Below, piece by piece: positions 18,404 through 27,348 of a stretch of DNA of 50,851 nt. The notes below the pieces were generated by a model. It made no database searches. It saw only the letters and a program-made list of their open reading frames with translations, and was not told the origin of the DNA. The translations under genes and the position numbers were made by a program. The first letter of the stretch is position 1; each line of letters opens with the position of its first letter. This stretch comes from an uncultured Bacteroidales bacterium (lineage in GTDB: Bacteria; Bacteroidota; Bacteroidia; Bacteroidales; Coprobacteraceae), in NCBI GenBank assembly GCA_949297285.1, contig CASFRL010000103.1, positions 1-50,851 on the forward strand. The letters are read 5' to 3'.

Positions 18404-19213
18404 TTAATTATCAATCAAAATCTTACGACTATAAAATTTTCCTCCATCTGCAACAGTAACTATATATACGCCTTTCCCCGAAATATCACATGCTATCTCA
18501 TAACCTTCTGCACGTTCGGTCGAAAGCAATTTTCCCAACACGTCATAGACAGAAACCTCGGCTCCGGGTTGCAAATTTCGGATCGTCACCCCTCCGGCCT
18601 TCCGGCAAAAAATAATATCACCCTCTCGATTCTCCGTCACGGACGCAACCTCGTACTCTGAATCTAACAACTCCACATCATCGAGATATATTTCCATTCC
18701 GGGAAACAAATCATTCCATTCACCGACCGATGTATAATAAGACTGTATCTGTATCCAAGTGGCTTCCGATTCTTTGGGAAAACTAAAAGTCGCGGTTTTC
18801 CAGTTTTTATCGATATCTGTCCATTCAGCATCGACCACATCACCCGTTCCATCGGCCATTCGTACACGCACTTTATAATCTGAATACGGGGGATTCACGA
18901 TATAGTATCTAAAACGTAACCGGTCATATTCTCCGATATCGATACGATCTTGCGCATCCCCTATATATCTTGTCAGATTCAAGCAAATGCAACCACGTCT
19001 ATCGATATTGCTCAACTTCAGAACTTTTTCCGATTCATTCGTCCCCGATTCTTTCATCGGATTATCTACAACCTCCAACACTGTACTACTGGTTGTATTA
19101 TCTTTTGTAAAACGAGTAATACACCAACCGTCGGTTTGTGCAAATGAAAGATGAAAGGATATTCCTGTCAACATCAACAAAATAAACCGCAATGAAAAAA
19201 TCTCTCTCATCAT
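18404..19213 (-). CDS. Secreted single-module 'WC..R/VDNP' protein with T9SS-like tail (paralogue)
   Basis: This 269-residue protein has a signal peptide ending ...SFHLSFAQ; ATGs at 19213 and 19210 are both possible. Mature sequence starts almost at the module core: DGWCITRFTKDN, VVDNPMKESGTNESEKVLKLS, ICLNLTRYIGD, RLRFRYYI and GMEIYLDDVELLD. It is closest to the third module of the SASA protein (shared N.SEKVLK.SN pattern). The C-terminal tail (EVSVYDVLGKLLST...GKGVYIVTVADG...SRKILIDN) is T9SS type A-like. It is probably a surface carbohydrate-binding protein without enzyme activity. The N-terminal FEGDG strand of the module is missing or lies in the leader. Confidence 0.72.
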   Translation of the reverse strand: MMREIFSLRFILLMLTGISFHLSFAQTDGWCITRFTKDNTTSSTVLEVVDNPMKESGTNESEKVLKLSNIDRRGCICLNLTRYIGDAQDRIDIGEYDRLRFRYYIVNPPYSDYKVRVRMADGTGDVVDAEWTDIDKNWKTATFSFPKESEATWIQIQSYYTSVGEWNDLFPGMEIYLDDVELLDSEYEVASVTENREGDIIFCRKAGGVTIRNLQPGAEVSVYDVLGKLLSTERAEGYEIACDISGKGVYIVTVADGGKFYSRKILIDN

Positions 19214-19276
19214 AGATAATTAGTTATATAAAATTTAAAAGCCCGACAACTATTTCTCATCCTACAAATCAGAAAC

Positions 19277-20584
19277 TTATTTATCGGCCAGATAATCAGT
19301 CAGAGAAACATACACTCCTGCAGACCAGCCCAACATTGTCGGCATCTCATACTCATTACGGACATCGGCATTTCCTTTACGGACATTATATTTCTCCCAT
19401 AAATGCCCCGTTGTCTTATAAGTATTGGTTACCATATCTACATACTTTTGGGCAATTCTCCGGGCATCTTTTTTAAACCCGTAATTATCGAGACCTTTAA
19501 CTGTCAAATATTGTAATGGTGCCCAACCGTTAGGATAACTCCACTGATAAGAATATTGATAATCTCGATTTTCACAAGTCGAAATTCCATACTCAAATTC
19601 GAGTTTATCCAATGCCTTCACAAGATTATCGGCTTCAGACTGGTCGACCACTTTAGCATACATCAAACTAAAAATTGCTGCGGATACGACATCGGATTGT
19701 CGGTCATTTACATAATCATAATCATAATAAAGCCGATCTGAGTCATTATAACAATACTGTTTTAGCAAAGCTTTTCTATGTGCCGCACGATCAGTCCATA
19801 TTTTTGAAGAATCGGCAAGTCCTAATTCATTGGCGAAATAGGCAAAATTCTTCTCATACAAATATAGATTCGAATTCAAGTCTATCGGGCAGAAATCGAG
19901 ACACCGCATCTCGTACCGGGGATTCATATCCCAACCCGATTCACACTCGGCCAGCAGGTTCCGTCCCAACAAAGTCAACTGTTCGTCGGACAGACCTTTT
20001 TTTCTGAAATCGGTACCCAAACGCTCACTCCCCACATATAAGAAAGAGTCTATCGAGGCTTGTGAAGCCGAATTGGCATAATGGTTCAGTCCGACCGGGG
20101 TAATACGTTCCGTCATCCAGAACCGATACTCTTTTTTCAACGTATTATAAGCTTTTTTCAGCCATTCTTTATCTTTATTCTCCTGATATACCCTTGCCAC
20201 CATCATGCTCAAATAAGGAGGTTGAGAACGGTTCAGGTAAAAGGTCCGGTTACCATTCAACATTTTTCCGTATTTGTCAACAATATACAGCATGTTGTCT
20301 ACATTATTCTTTGCATAATCAAGATGCCCGTCAAGGATCATCCCTTCATTGGTAAAATAGGTATCCCAATAATACATTTCCTGAAAATGATCATTTATAC
20401 AAGGAACGGTATAGGGATAGGGCAACCCGATCAATGTACTATCACCCTTCTGATTAAATCTCACGGTTTTATCCCATGAATTATGGATAAATTCACGTAC
20501 CTCTTCTATATCGTTATTTTTTTTCTGAGAACACGAAAAGAAAAGTCCCATCGAACAAATCAGAAGCCATACTCTTACGTTCAT
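19277..20584 (-). CDS. GH37 (trehalase-family) lipoprotein
   Basis: The ATG at 20584 gives a lipoprotein signal (MNVRVWLLICSMGLFFSC) and about 435 residues. GH37 hallmarks are FQEMYYWDTYF (signature 1), Asp219 in ECESGWDMNPR, QWSYPNGWAPLQ (signature 2, normally QWDYPNGWAP) and Glu397 in LWEKYNV. The Asp/Glu pair corresponds to the acid and base of inverting trehalases. The lipobox indicates membrane anchoring, unlike soluble periplasmic trehalase TreA. In a PUL with no other sign of trehalose chemistry it may act on another alpha-linked glucose- or uronic-acid-containing product. It lies 38 nt after the aldo/keto reductase in the long operon. Confidence 0.82.
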   Translation of the reverse strand: MNVRVWLLICSMGLFFSCSQKKNNDIEEVREFIHNSWDKTVRFNQKGDSTLIGLPYPYTVPCINDHFQEMYYWDTYFTNEGMILDGHLDYAKNNVDNMLYIVDKYGKMLNGNRTFYLNRSQPPYLSMMVARVYQENKDKEWLKKAYNTLKKEYRFWMTERITPVGLNHYANSASQASIDSFLYVGSERLGTDFRKKGLSDEQLTLLGRNLLAECESGWDMNPRYEMRCLDFCPIDLNSNLYLYEKNFAYFANELGLADSSKIWTDRAAHRKALLKQYCYNDSDRLYYDYDYVNDRQSDVVSAAIFSLMYAKVVDQSEADNLVKALDKLEFEYGISTCENRDYQYSYQWSYPNGWAPLQYLTVKGLDNYGFKKDARRIAQKYVDMVTNTYKTTGHLWEKYNVRKGNADVRNEYEMPTMLGWSAGVYVSLTDYLADK

Positions 20585-20631
20585 AATACTCACACCTTTA
20601 TTTTGCTTACGTCAATTACATTAAGTTAAGA

Positions 20632-21672
20632 TTAAGACCAAAAACCGTCGAAATAGTCTTTTTTCATCCACGGTAAGTTTTCATGATGGAAGAATGGTGT
20701 AAGCGCCATTTCGACCCGTTCCATTTCAAGACTACTCATTGGCTTGAATTCTCTCAATATTCTCAAATTACTTTCGAGGACTTTCATACTGTCCATTCCT
20801 ACGGTAATTCCATGAGGTCCTTTCAAAGACAATGCATAACGAACCAACTCATCGGCATTCAACCCCTTTATCGTATCTAAAGGTCTTATCACTTTCATCA
20901 ACATAATTCCCATGTTTTTCTTTTGGGCTACCGGAATTACCTGTTCTTGCCGATCGGTCAAGTCATCTTTTCCACCCGGCCAATGGTTCATTGCAAACAA
21001 CATTGTATCGAAATCGCCTTTCTCAGCCATATCAGTAAGCGCTTTAGGATCGGCATGTCCCGAGAATCCTATAAAACGGGTTACCTTCTCTTCTTTCATT
21101 CGATAGAGAATATCAAGCAATCCGCCTTTTTCAAGAATTTTTTTGTTGTCTTCAAGAGAATGGACATCATGAATCATCAATACATCAAACCGATCTGTTC
21201 CCATACGTCTCATACTCAATTCGATACTTCTCATTGCCTCGTAAGGGTCCCGATTCGAAATTTTTGTCGACAAAAAGATCCGATCTCGATTTTCCTTGAC
21301 TACATTTCCGATACGGCTTTCACTGATAATTGTCCCGTCGGCATTGGAATAAACACTGGCCGTGTCCCAATAATACAAGCCATTGTCCAAAGCTTTTCTC
21401 AAAAGATTGTCAGCTTCTTCTTCACTTTTTACTGTACAAAAACGACTACCCAAGCCAAAAGCCATACGAGGCACAGTAACCCCGGTCTTACCCAACACAA
21501 CTGTCGGTAAGCCCTTTGCATCATAAATATACCCGTTGTTATTATTCGATAATGTTTTTGCACTATCCGAAGGCATAATTTCTTTTGCCCACGACTCTTC
21601 AGTCGACAACATCAGGCCCGAAGCTACGGCTGCAGACGTTTTTAAAAAATTTCTTCTCGATATCTTTTTCAT
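20632..21672 (-). CDS. Tat-exported aldo/keto reductase
   Basis: This 346-residue protein starts with a twin-arginine signal (MKKISRRNFLKTSAAVASGLMLS), implying export after cofactor binding. The aldo/keto reductase barrel follows. It shows the Asp and Tyr of the tetrad in YYWDTASVYSNAD, the Lys in IFLSTKIS and the His in DVLMIHDVH, plus the C-terminal KGPHGITVGMDSM segment. These enzymes use NAD(P)H to interconvert carbonyls and alcohols. How a periplasmic enzyme would obtain or recycle NADPH is unclear unless the cofactor is retained tightly. It sits between the VOC protein and GH37 in the long operon, so oxidation or reduction of a sugar from this glycan is the inferred role. Confidence 0.88.
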   Translation of the reverse strand: MKKISRRNFLKTSAAVASGLMLSTEESWAKEIMPSDSAKTLSNNNNGYIYDAKGLPTVVLGKTGVTVPRMAFGLGSRFCTVKSEEEADNLLRKALDNGLYYWDTASVYSNADGTIISESRIGNVVKENRDRIFLSTKISNRDPYEAMRSIELSMRRMGTDRFDVLMIHDVHSLEDNKKILEKGGLLDILYRMKEEKVTRFIGFSGHADPKALTDMAEKGDFDTMLFAMNHWPGGKDDLTDRQEQVIPVAQKKNMGIMLMKVIRPLDTIKGLNADELVRYALSLKGPHGITVGMDSMKVLESNLRILREFKPMSSLEMERVEMALTPFFHHENLPWMKKDYFDGFWS

Positions 21673-21704
21673 AATTCCTTATCTTTAAAACCTAAAAACA
21701 CCTT

Positions 21705-22571
21705 TTAAAAGATAGATATATACGGCTCAGTAAATTCGACTTTCGTCCCATCTTGATTCCAAATATTCAATAACCATCGTTTGCCCATGCCCATTCCCGG
21801 AGGTGGCAAAGCCTCTGTTTTTTTCCGGCTACGCAAGATCGAATAGGTTTCCTGCATATCCATTGTGACAAAACACGGATGATTGAAATTTTCATCCGGA
21901 GACGGATAATACTCGATCATCTCTGTGCTTTCCGGAATTCTGAAATAGAGGAGTTTAGGATCTTCTTCCCGATTTGCCGGTATCCGAAGAATCAGTTGAA
22001 ATCCTAAAATCCGGGTATAAAATTCAGGATTCTCGGACATTTGCAGACTATAAAGTCCGGCATGGTGAATACGTGTCGATATCCGTTGCGGAGATAAAAA
22101 CTTATTTTGACTTTTTACGTGTTTCGATTCAGGCATATATTGAATAAATTCGACCGGAATTCCGGAAGGATCGTGTGTCAATAGGACTTTATTTCCCGCA
22201 CCATCTGTATATACCTTTTTGTCTAATTTTACGCCTTTTGCCAAAAGATATTCCTGCATCTTCTGAGCATCTTCGGTTTCAAAAGAGATCGAAACGAGGC
22301 GTTTCTTGTCAGGAGCTTCTTTATCTTCGACAAATTCCAGGAACTGCCGGTCATTTACCTTATACGAATCGATCATCCCCTCTTCTCCGGAATATGAAAA
22401 AGCTTTTGAGAATCCCAAGAAATCTCCATAATAACGCTTTGCCAAATCGAAGCTACTGATGCGATACGTCATTTTGGCAATTCCATATAAGGCCGGACGT
22501 TCTACATCTTGGGCACGACCCGCTACCGAAAGCATGAGCAGAAATAGGATATATGTTATTGTTTTTTTCAT
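21705..22571 (-). CDS. Exported double VOC (glyoxalase/dioxygenase fold) protein
   Basis: The ATG at 22571 gives a signal peptide (MKKTITYILFLLMLSVAGRAQ) and 288 residues; the longer frame begins with a GTG that overlaps the previous stop (GTGA). Two vicinal-oxygen-chelate halves are visible: residues ~30-140 (IAKMTYRISSFDLAKRYYGDFLGFSKAF, HDPSGIPVEFIQYMP) and ~160-285 (STRIHHAGLYSLQMSENPEFYTRILGFQLILRI, WNQDGTKVEFTEP). The VOC metal set is usually two His plus Glu; here His in IHHAG and Glu in KVEF are candidates. No specific reaction can be named. Its place next to a Tat-exported reductase suggests joint action on an unusual sugar. Confidence 0.75.
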   Translation of the reverse strand: MKKTITYILFLLMLSVAGRAQDVERPALYGIAKMTYRISSFDLAKRYYGDFLGFSKAFSYSGEEGMIDSYKVNDRQFLEFVEDKEAPDKKRLVSISFETEDAQKMQEYLLAKGVKLDKKVYTDGAGNKVLLTHDPSGIPVEFIQYMPESKHVKSQNKFLSPQRISTRIHHAGLYSLQMSENPEFYTRILGFQLILRIPANREEDPKLLYFRIPESTEMIEYYPSPDENFNHPCFVTMDMQETYSILRSRKKTEALPPPGMGMGKRWLLNIWNQDGTKVEFTEPYISIF

Positions 22572-22588
22572 CTTTTTTTGAATAAAAA

Positions 22589-23608
22589 TCACTGATTCTT
22601 AGGCACCCATAACTTCAGATCGTCCCAATAGATTTGCAACGTCTTCCCTTTTGACTTCATAAAGCTGACCAATTCTTTCGACGTATATAATTTTATCGGA
22701 TTATATTCTGTAATACCATCCGGATTGGGGTCAGTCGGATTATGCGTAAAATTGTGTACGTCACATACAACCTGCTTTTCTTCTCCGTCAGGTGTTATTG
22801 CCAAATAGAAACGTCCATTATCGGCATCTCCTTCCTTGATATAATATTCAAGAGTAAACCATTTGCAGATAGGCAATTTCACATTTGGGTTTGTGGCATT
22901 CCAAACCTCGTTGAATCCGGCACTTTCCGAACCTAAAGTAATATACAAATGATCTACCGTTCCGGCATCTTTGCCAATACCCATAGTCATACGGAAACCG
23001 TGTTGCTCACCGGCACTCCACCACTCATTATTCCAAAACTCGGCAATCGTCAGCCAACCCAATGCCTTCGGATACTCTTTTACCGTATTGAAATCTTCCG
23101 GAAGATATACCCTTACAGACTGGTAAAATTCCTTAAATCCATTTTTTATTCCATGAAACTCTAACTGTACCCGAGCTTTTTCTTGATTTTCAGAGGCCAA
23201 CCAATAGTCGTTCAGCCAAAAATGAAGGACTTTATTTCCCGGATTGGTCGGATCATCGATAATTTTCGCATAACGTTTAGAGGCATCCCCCCCGGTATAA
23301 TTGAAATAGACCGTGCTCATCACATCACGTTTCAGTGCATCCCAGTCGCTTTTCGGCAAATTCGGATCAGCCCCTACAATATCATCGTCTACGCCCCGAG
23401 AAACGATCTTGGTATTACCCTCAAACCCAGACTGAAAAATCAGCTCCAAGTCTGACGGAAGTGCTTCTACCTCCTTTTGATGTTCGAAATCGGCAACCAT
23501 TAAAGGTGCTTTTTGTGCCATCAAACTGCCACAAATAAAAGACATAGAAGATATTAAAAATGCCTTATATAAAGAGCTATGCTTTTTTATCAAAAATTTC
23601 ATTTCCAT
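22589..23608 (-). CDS. Secreted beta-jelly-roll protein, candidate polysaccharide lyase (copy 1)
   Basis: This 339-residue protein has a signal peptide (...SSMSFICGSLMAQ). It is about half identical to the next gene upstream. Shared blocks are FQSGFEGNT.I, IVGADPNLPKSDW, EKARVQLEFHGIKNGFKEF, QSVRVYLPEDF, EFWNN, FRMTMGIGKDAG, RFYLAITPDGE, CDVHNFTH..TDP.PDG and IYWDDLKLW. The alternating strands and the RVQLE/QSVRVY core resemble concanavalin-like lyase folds (heparinase-I/PL14/PL20-type), in which an equivalent Arg-containing strand lies in the active cleft. I cannot assign a family. A lyase is needed somewhere to make the unsaturated ends that GH88 removes, and these two proteins are the only candidates in the operon. 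A non-catalytic SusE/F-like binding role is the alternative. Confidence 0.6.
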   Translation of the reverse strand: MEMKFLIKKHSSLYKAFLISSMSFICGSLMAQKAPLMVADFEHQKEVEALPSDLELIFQSGFEGNTKIVSRGVDDDIVGADPNLPKSDWDALKRDVMSTVYFNYTGGDASKRYAKIIDDPTNPGNKVLHFWLNDYWLASENQEKARVQLEFHGIKNGFKEFYQSVRVYLPEDFNTVKEYPKALGWLTIAEFWNNEWWSAGEQHGFRMTMGIGKDAGTVDHLYITLGSESAGFNEVWNATNPNVKLPICKWFTLEYYIKEGDADNGRFYLAITPDGEEKQVVCDVHNFTHNPTDPNPDGITEYNPIKLYTSKELVSFMKSKGKTLQIYWDDLKLWVPKNQ

Positions 23609-23617
23609 TCTTTTACA

Positions 23618-24613
23618 CTAATTTTTTTTCCATAGTTTAAAATCATCCCAAAAGATTTCCAATGTTTTTCCTCTTAAGTTTACATATTGCATCAACTCTT
23701 TCGAGGTATACATTTTCATCGGATTATACGCATTCAATCCATCGGGCGATGGGTCTGTCGTACAGTGTGTAAAATCATGTACATCAAATACGACTTGCTC
23801 TTGTTCGCCGTCCGGTTTTATCGTCATGTAAAAACGACCGGTTTCTTTATTGCCTTCTTTAAATAAATAATACATGGTAAACCATTTTCCGAACGGGATC
23901 TTCACCTTTTTGTCCGTAGCAGTCCATACATTTTTGAAACCGTCATCTTCAGCACCCAGTGTGAAATAATAGTCTTCACTCGGAGCGGCATCCCGACCGA
24001 TTCCTAAAGAAACCCGGAAACCATAATCTTCAGCCCATGAGGCATTGTTCCAGAATTCAGAGATCGTAAACCAGGTAATACTTTTCGAATATCCTTTCAA
24101 CGCCGAACGGAAGTCTTCAGGAATATATACCCTTACCGATTGTGCAAATTCTTTATAGCCGTCTTTTATATCATAAAGTTCTAATTGTACACGAGTTTTT
24201 TCTTCACCATCTGTGGTCGACCAATAATTATTCGCCCAATATCTTAATACCTTATTATCCGGATTGGTCGGGTCCTGAACGATTTCGGCCCCTCGGATAT
24301 TCTTGTCACCTCCGGCGTAGTTGATATACATGGTCTTTATCTCATTGGTATTCAAATCATTCCAATTACTCTTTTCCAAGTCCGGATCAAAACCTATGAT
24401 ATTGTCGTTTGTCGACTCTCCATACTGAATAATACGGGTATTCCCCTCAAAACCGGATTGAAAGACCAAAGACATCTCTCCAGACTCCTCTGTGCCCTCG
24501 TCTTCATCACTTCCTGTTACTTGGGAAATATAAGCATCGTTATCATCTGGAGAACACGACAGCATTCCTAACCCAAGAACAGCACTAAAAATTATATACA
24601 ATATTCTATTCAT
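23618..24613 (-). CDS. Beta-jelly-roll lipoprotein, candidate polysaccharide lyase or glycan-binding protein (copy 2)
   Basis: The ATG at 24613 gives a lipoprotein signal (MNRILYIIFSAVLGLGMLSC) and 331 residues, with an acidic linker (SDEDEGTEESGE) before the fold. It is the paralogue of the following gene, with the same blocks (FQSGFEGNTRI, EKTRVQLELYDIKDGYKEF, QSVRVYIPEDF, EFWNN, FRVSLGIGRDA, RFYMTIKPDGE, FDVHDFTH..TDPSPDG, IFWDDFKLW). One copy is lipid-anchored and the other has an ordinary signal peptide, so the pair may act at the outer surface and in the periplasm respectively. The upstream lipoprotein gene stops about 36 nt away. Confidence 0.6.
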   Translation of the reverse strand: MNRILYIIFSAVLGLGMLSCSPDDNDAYISQVTGSDEDEGTEESGEMSLVFQSGFEGNTRIIQYGESTNDNIIGFDPDLEKSNWNDLNTNEIKTMYINYAGGDKNIRGAEIVQDPTNPDNKVLRYWANNYWSTTDGEEKTRVQLELYDIKDGYKEFAQSVRVYIPEDFRSALKGYSKSITWFTISEFWNNASWAEDYGFRVSLGIGRDAAPSEDYYFTLGAEDDGFKNVWTATDKKVKIPFGKWFTMYYLFKEGNKETGRFYMTIKPDGEQEQVVFDVHDFTHCTTDPSPDGLNAYNPMKMYTSKELMQYVNLRGKTLEIFWDDFKLWKKN

Positions 24614-24648
24614 AAAATACTTATTCTTATCTGCAAAAGGCCTTATTT

Positions 24649-25560
24649 TCAATTAAAATAACTAAGATAATCTCGTGTCTGATTTACTTCATCAACCATA
24701 CGGTTTCTGAAGATCAACTCCTGAGAGACATGATAAACAACTCCGTCTTGAGTATATTTATAATTCAAGGTCAAATCCCGAGTTTTCTTATTATATGTAT
24801 TTTCCCCATCGGCCGTTACTTCCGGAGAACCAGACACTGCATCCAAAGTGAGGGTATTGTCTTCATTCAAAGTCAAGTCAAATTTCACCCCGTTCATAAA
24901 GGAGCTGACGGCCGGCGTTACACTCACCGTAAAAGGAGCTTTGGTCTCTAACCGATACGTACTATTATCTGACTCATTCGGATAAGATTCGGTCACGGTT
25001 TCCTCTTCATCGATGATACCGTTCATTTCTTTCTTTATGGTCGAACGATAGAGATAATAACCGTCAAACGTAGTCATGTATTTTACAAATACTTGTACAG
25101 AACTCAACTCTTCATTTATCGACTCCAAAGATGTTCCGACAATTTTTACCGGAATGGCATACTCCCCGGTCAAAGATTTTGCATCCGAGAGGAAATTGAT
25201 CGAGTCCATTTTAACGGTAAAATATCCCAAAAAATCTCCTGCCGGTATCGTTGCCTGAATCGTTCCGGATAAATCGGACGAATTATAATGCGTATCGGGT
25301 AACAACGTTTTCCCTTCCGATAAGGTAGCACTTTTATCGATAATCATATCGACAGTCTCATTTTGAGTATTTTCTATAACGCCTGACATTGCAGCACCGA
25401 TTCTAAACTGCATACCCTCACCGACGATTACAGATCGGGTATATTCAGTTTTCGAGGCAAAGTATGCTTTCGTCTCCAATCTCGGATTTAAATAATCATC
25501 ATCATATTTACACCCGAAAGAAACCAAGATCAAGGCTGTTGCTATAAAGATTTTTTTCAT
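24649..25560 (-). CDS. DUF1735-type surface glycan-binding lipoprotein (SusE/F position)
   Basis: The ATG at 25560 gives MKKIFIATALILVSFGC, a lipobox, and 303 residues. The N-terminal half resembles the DUF1735 (BT_3987-like) Ig-like domain (VDMIIDKSATLSEGKTLLPDTHY, IQATIPAGDFLGYFTVKMDS, EYAIPVKIVGTS). The C-terminal half is a beta-rich DUF4361-like domain (YYLYRSTIKKEMNG, RDLTLNYKYTQDG). Such proteins sit directly after SusD in many PULs and bind the glycan at the cell surface. The gene starts 53 nt after SusD 2. Confidence 0.78.
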   Translation of the reverse strand: MKKIFIATALILVSFGCKYDDDYLNPRLETKAYFASKTEYTRSVIVGEGMQFRIGAAMSGVIENTQNETVDMIIDKSATLSEGKTLLPDTHYNSSDLSGTIQATIPAGDFLGYFTVKMDSINFLSDAKSLTGEYAIPVKIVGTSLESINEELSSVQVFVKYMTTFDGYYLYRSTIKKEMNGIIDEEETVTESYPNESDNSTYRLETKAPFTVSVTPAVSSFMNGVKFDLTLNEDNTLTLDAVSGSPEVTADGENTYNKKTRDLTLNYKYTQDGVVYHVSQELIFRNRMVDEVNQTRDYLSYFN

Positions 25561-25612
25561 ATTCTTGATTTTAATTTTATTAATCAATATCCAAATCTTG
25601 TTTATTCTTCCC

Positions 25613-27334
25613 TTATTCCCAACCGGAATTATTAACCAAGTTATTTGTTTTTATCATTTCGCTATATGGTATCGGCATATAAGGCGATCTGTATTGTCTC
25701 AATTCCAGCGGTTCATTTGAATATATGCCATATACCGGCTCATTAATAGCCTCAACGTCGGAAGCTCCTGTGCTCCAACGCCGCAAATCCCAGAAACGAT
25801 GACCTTCGAAACAGAGTTCTATACGACGTTCATTTTTAAGTACACTCAAAAACTCGTCGGTCGATGTTACCAACGACAAATATTTGTCCTTATTCGATCC
25901 TAAGGCTCTCTTCCGAACCTTCTCCAATACTTCTCTTGCCGAATACCCGTATGTATTATCATCCGGACTTCCGGTTGCCATAAGAGCTGCTTCAGCAAAA
26001 TTCAGATATAATTCGGGACGTGCCAACAATATGGCTGCAAAACTTGTGGTAACGACTTTACCGGCTTCGATCCGGACATCTTCATCCAACAATTTTTGTA
26101 AATAATATCCTGTACGGGTTGCATTCACATCGGTACCGTAACCGTCCAATCCACCCACTTCTGTGTCGATTGTAATCCCGGCAAAAGATTCTCCCGAACG
26201 AATGATAAACAAGTCGAGACGCGGATCTCTGTCCTCAAAAGGATTACTCGGGTCATACGGCGTCGTTTCAGACGGAGAAGTCCGAGGGTAACCGTCGCTC
26301 ATCGGGAAAGCATCCACCAAATTTTGAGACGGATTTATATATCCGCCTCCGGAACCGGCCCGCGGCGGGAAATTTTCGGTTTCGTAGGTAGTGACTTCTC
26401 TCTGAACGGGTCCTCTGAAGAAGATATCCGGATTGGTATAATCTCCGTCATTCAAACGGCTTTTATTAATATAAATCGCAAAAGCCCGTAAATCAGTAAA
26501 GCCAATGGCATCGATGGCTTCCCTGCCTGCTTGGGCAGCTTTGACCCACTTTTCATGATCATTTTCCGGATTATAAGCCGGGCTGGCCGCATAAAGATAT
26601 GTTCTTGCCTTCAGCGCTAAAGCCGCCATTCCCGATGCATGTCCCGATTCGGTTATCAATCCATCGGCCAAAGTTCCAGTGCTTTTCGAATATACCAACG
26701 GAAGATATTTATAAGCACTGTCACAATCGGCTACAATGCGCTTTACACATTCATCATATGTATTACGAGGCATATCTAAATCCATCTCCGTAGTCAGGTA
26801 TTTGGTAGAAATAGGGAATCCGTATGCTTTACCGTCGGATGCAACACCGCCATATTTCTGCAACAGATCGAACTGGAACCATGCCCGCATGAAATAGGCT
26901 TCTCCTAATGTGAAATAAAAATATTGCAGATTTACATCCGGATCTAAATCGAATCTTACCGGTGTAGGAATCGTTTGAGTCGGATCTAAAACCATTCTCT
27001 CTAAATACCAGTTTATATTATTTATAGCCTGATAATCAGTTGTCCAAGTATCTCCAAAAGGATTACTCATCGCGGTCAATCCACCTCTGGCACCCCGAGA
27101 AGCTGCGGTACTTTCATTATTGGTAACCGCATTATCAGTAGCAGCCTCATAAGTAAAATCTATGCGTTTGGGGAGTGACTCGTAAGTCATATATAATACT
27201 CCCATAAAATCATTCTTCGCCCGTTCTATAACTTCTTCGCTTTTATAGTTGTCCATATTAGGTTCCAAGAAATCGGAACAACTGCTAATTATACAGACTA
27301 AAAGAATGGCAGATAAATATTTGAAAGCTCTCAT
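25613..27334 (-). CDS. SusD-like outer-membrane lipoprotein (pair 2)
   Basis: The ATG at 27334 gives MRAFKYLSAILLVCIISSC, a lipobox, and 573 residues. SusD/RagB features include QAINNINWYLERM, FYFTLGEAYFMRAWFQFDLLQKYGGV (TPR helix), ALKARTYLYAASPAYN, LYLNFAEAALMATG and the C-terminal ELCFEGHRFWDLRRW. SusD caps the SusC transporter and captures oligosaccharides. It follows SusC 2 by 14 nt. Confidence 0.95.
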   Translation of the reverse strand: MRAFKYLSAILLVCIISSCSDFLEPNMDNYKSEEVIERAKNDFMGVLYMTYESLPKRIDFTYEAATDNAVTNNESTAASRGARGGLTAMSNPFGDTWTTDYQAINNINWYLERMVLDPTQTIPTPVRFDLDPDVNLQYFYFTLGEAYFMRAWFQFDLLQKYGGVASDGKAYGFPISTKYLTTEMDLDMPRNTYDECVKRIVADCDSAYKYLPLVYSKSTGTLADGLITESGHASGMAALALKARTYLYAASPAYNPENDHEKWVKAAQAGREAIDAIGFTDLRAFAIYINKSRLNDGDYTNPDIFFRGPVQREVTTYETENFPPRAGSGGGYINPSQNLVDAFPMSDGYPRTSPSETTPYDPSNPFEDRDPRLDLFIIRSGESFAGITIDTEVGGLDGYGTDVNATRTGYYLQKLLDEDVRIEAGKVVTTSFAAILLARPELYLNFAEAALMATGSPDDNTYGYSAREVLEKVRKRALGSNKDKYLSLVTSTDEFLSVLKNERRIELCFEGHRFWDLRRWSTGASDVEAINEPVYGIYSNEPLELRQYRSPYMPIPYSEMIKTNNLVNNSGWE

Positions 27335-27348
27335 AATCAAGTTCTATT

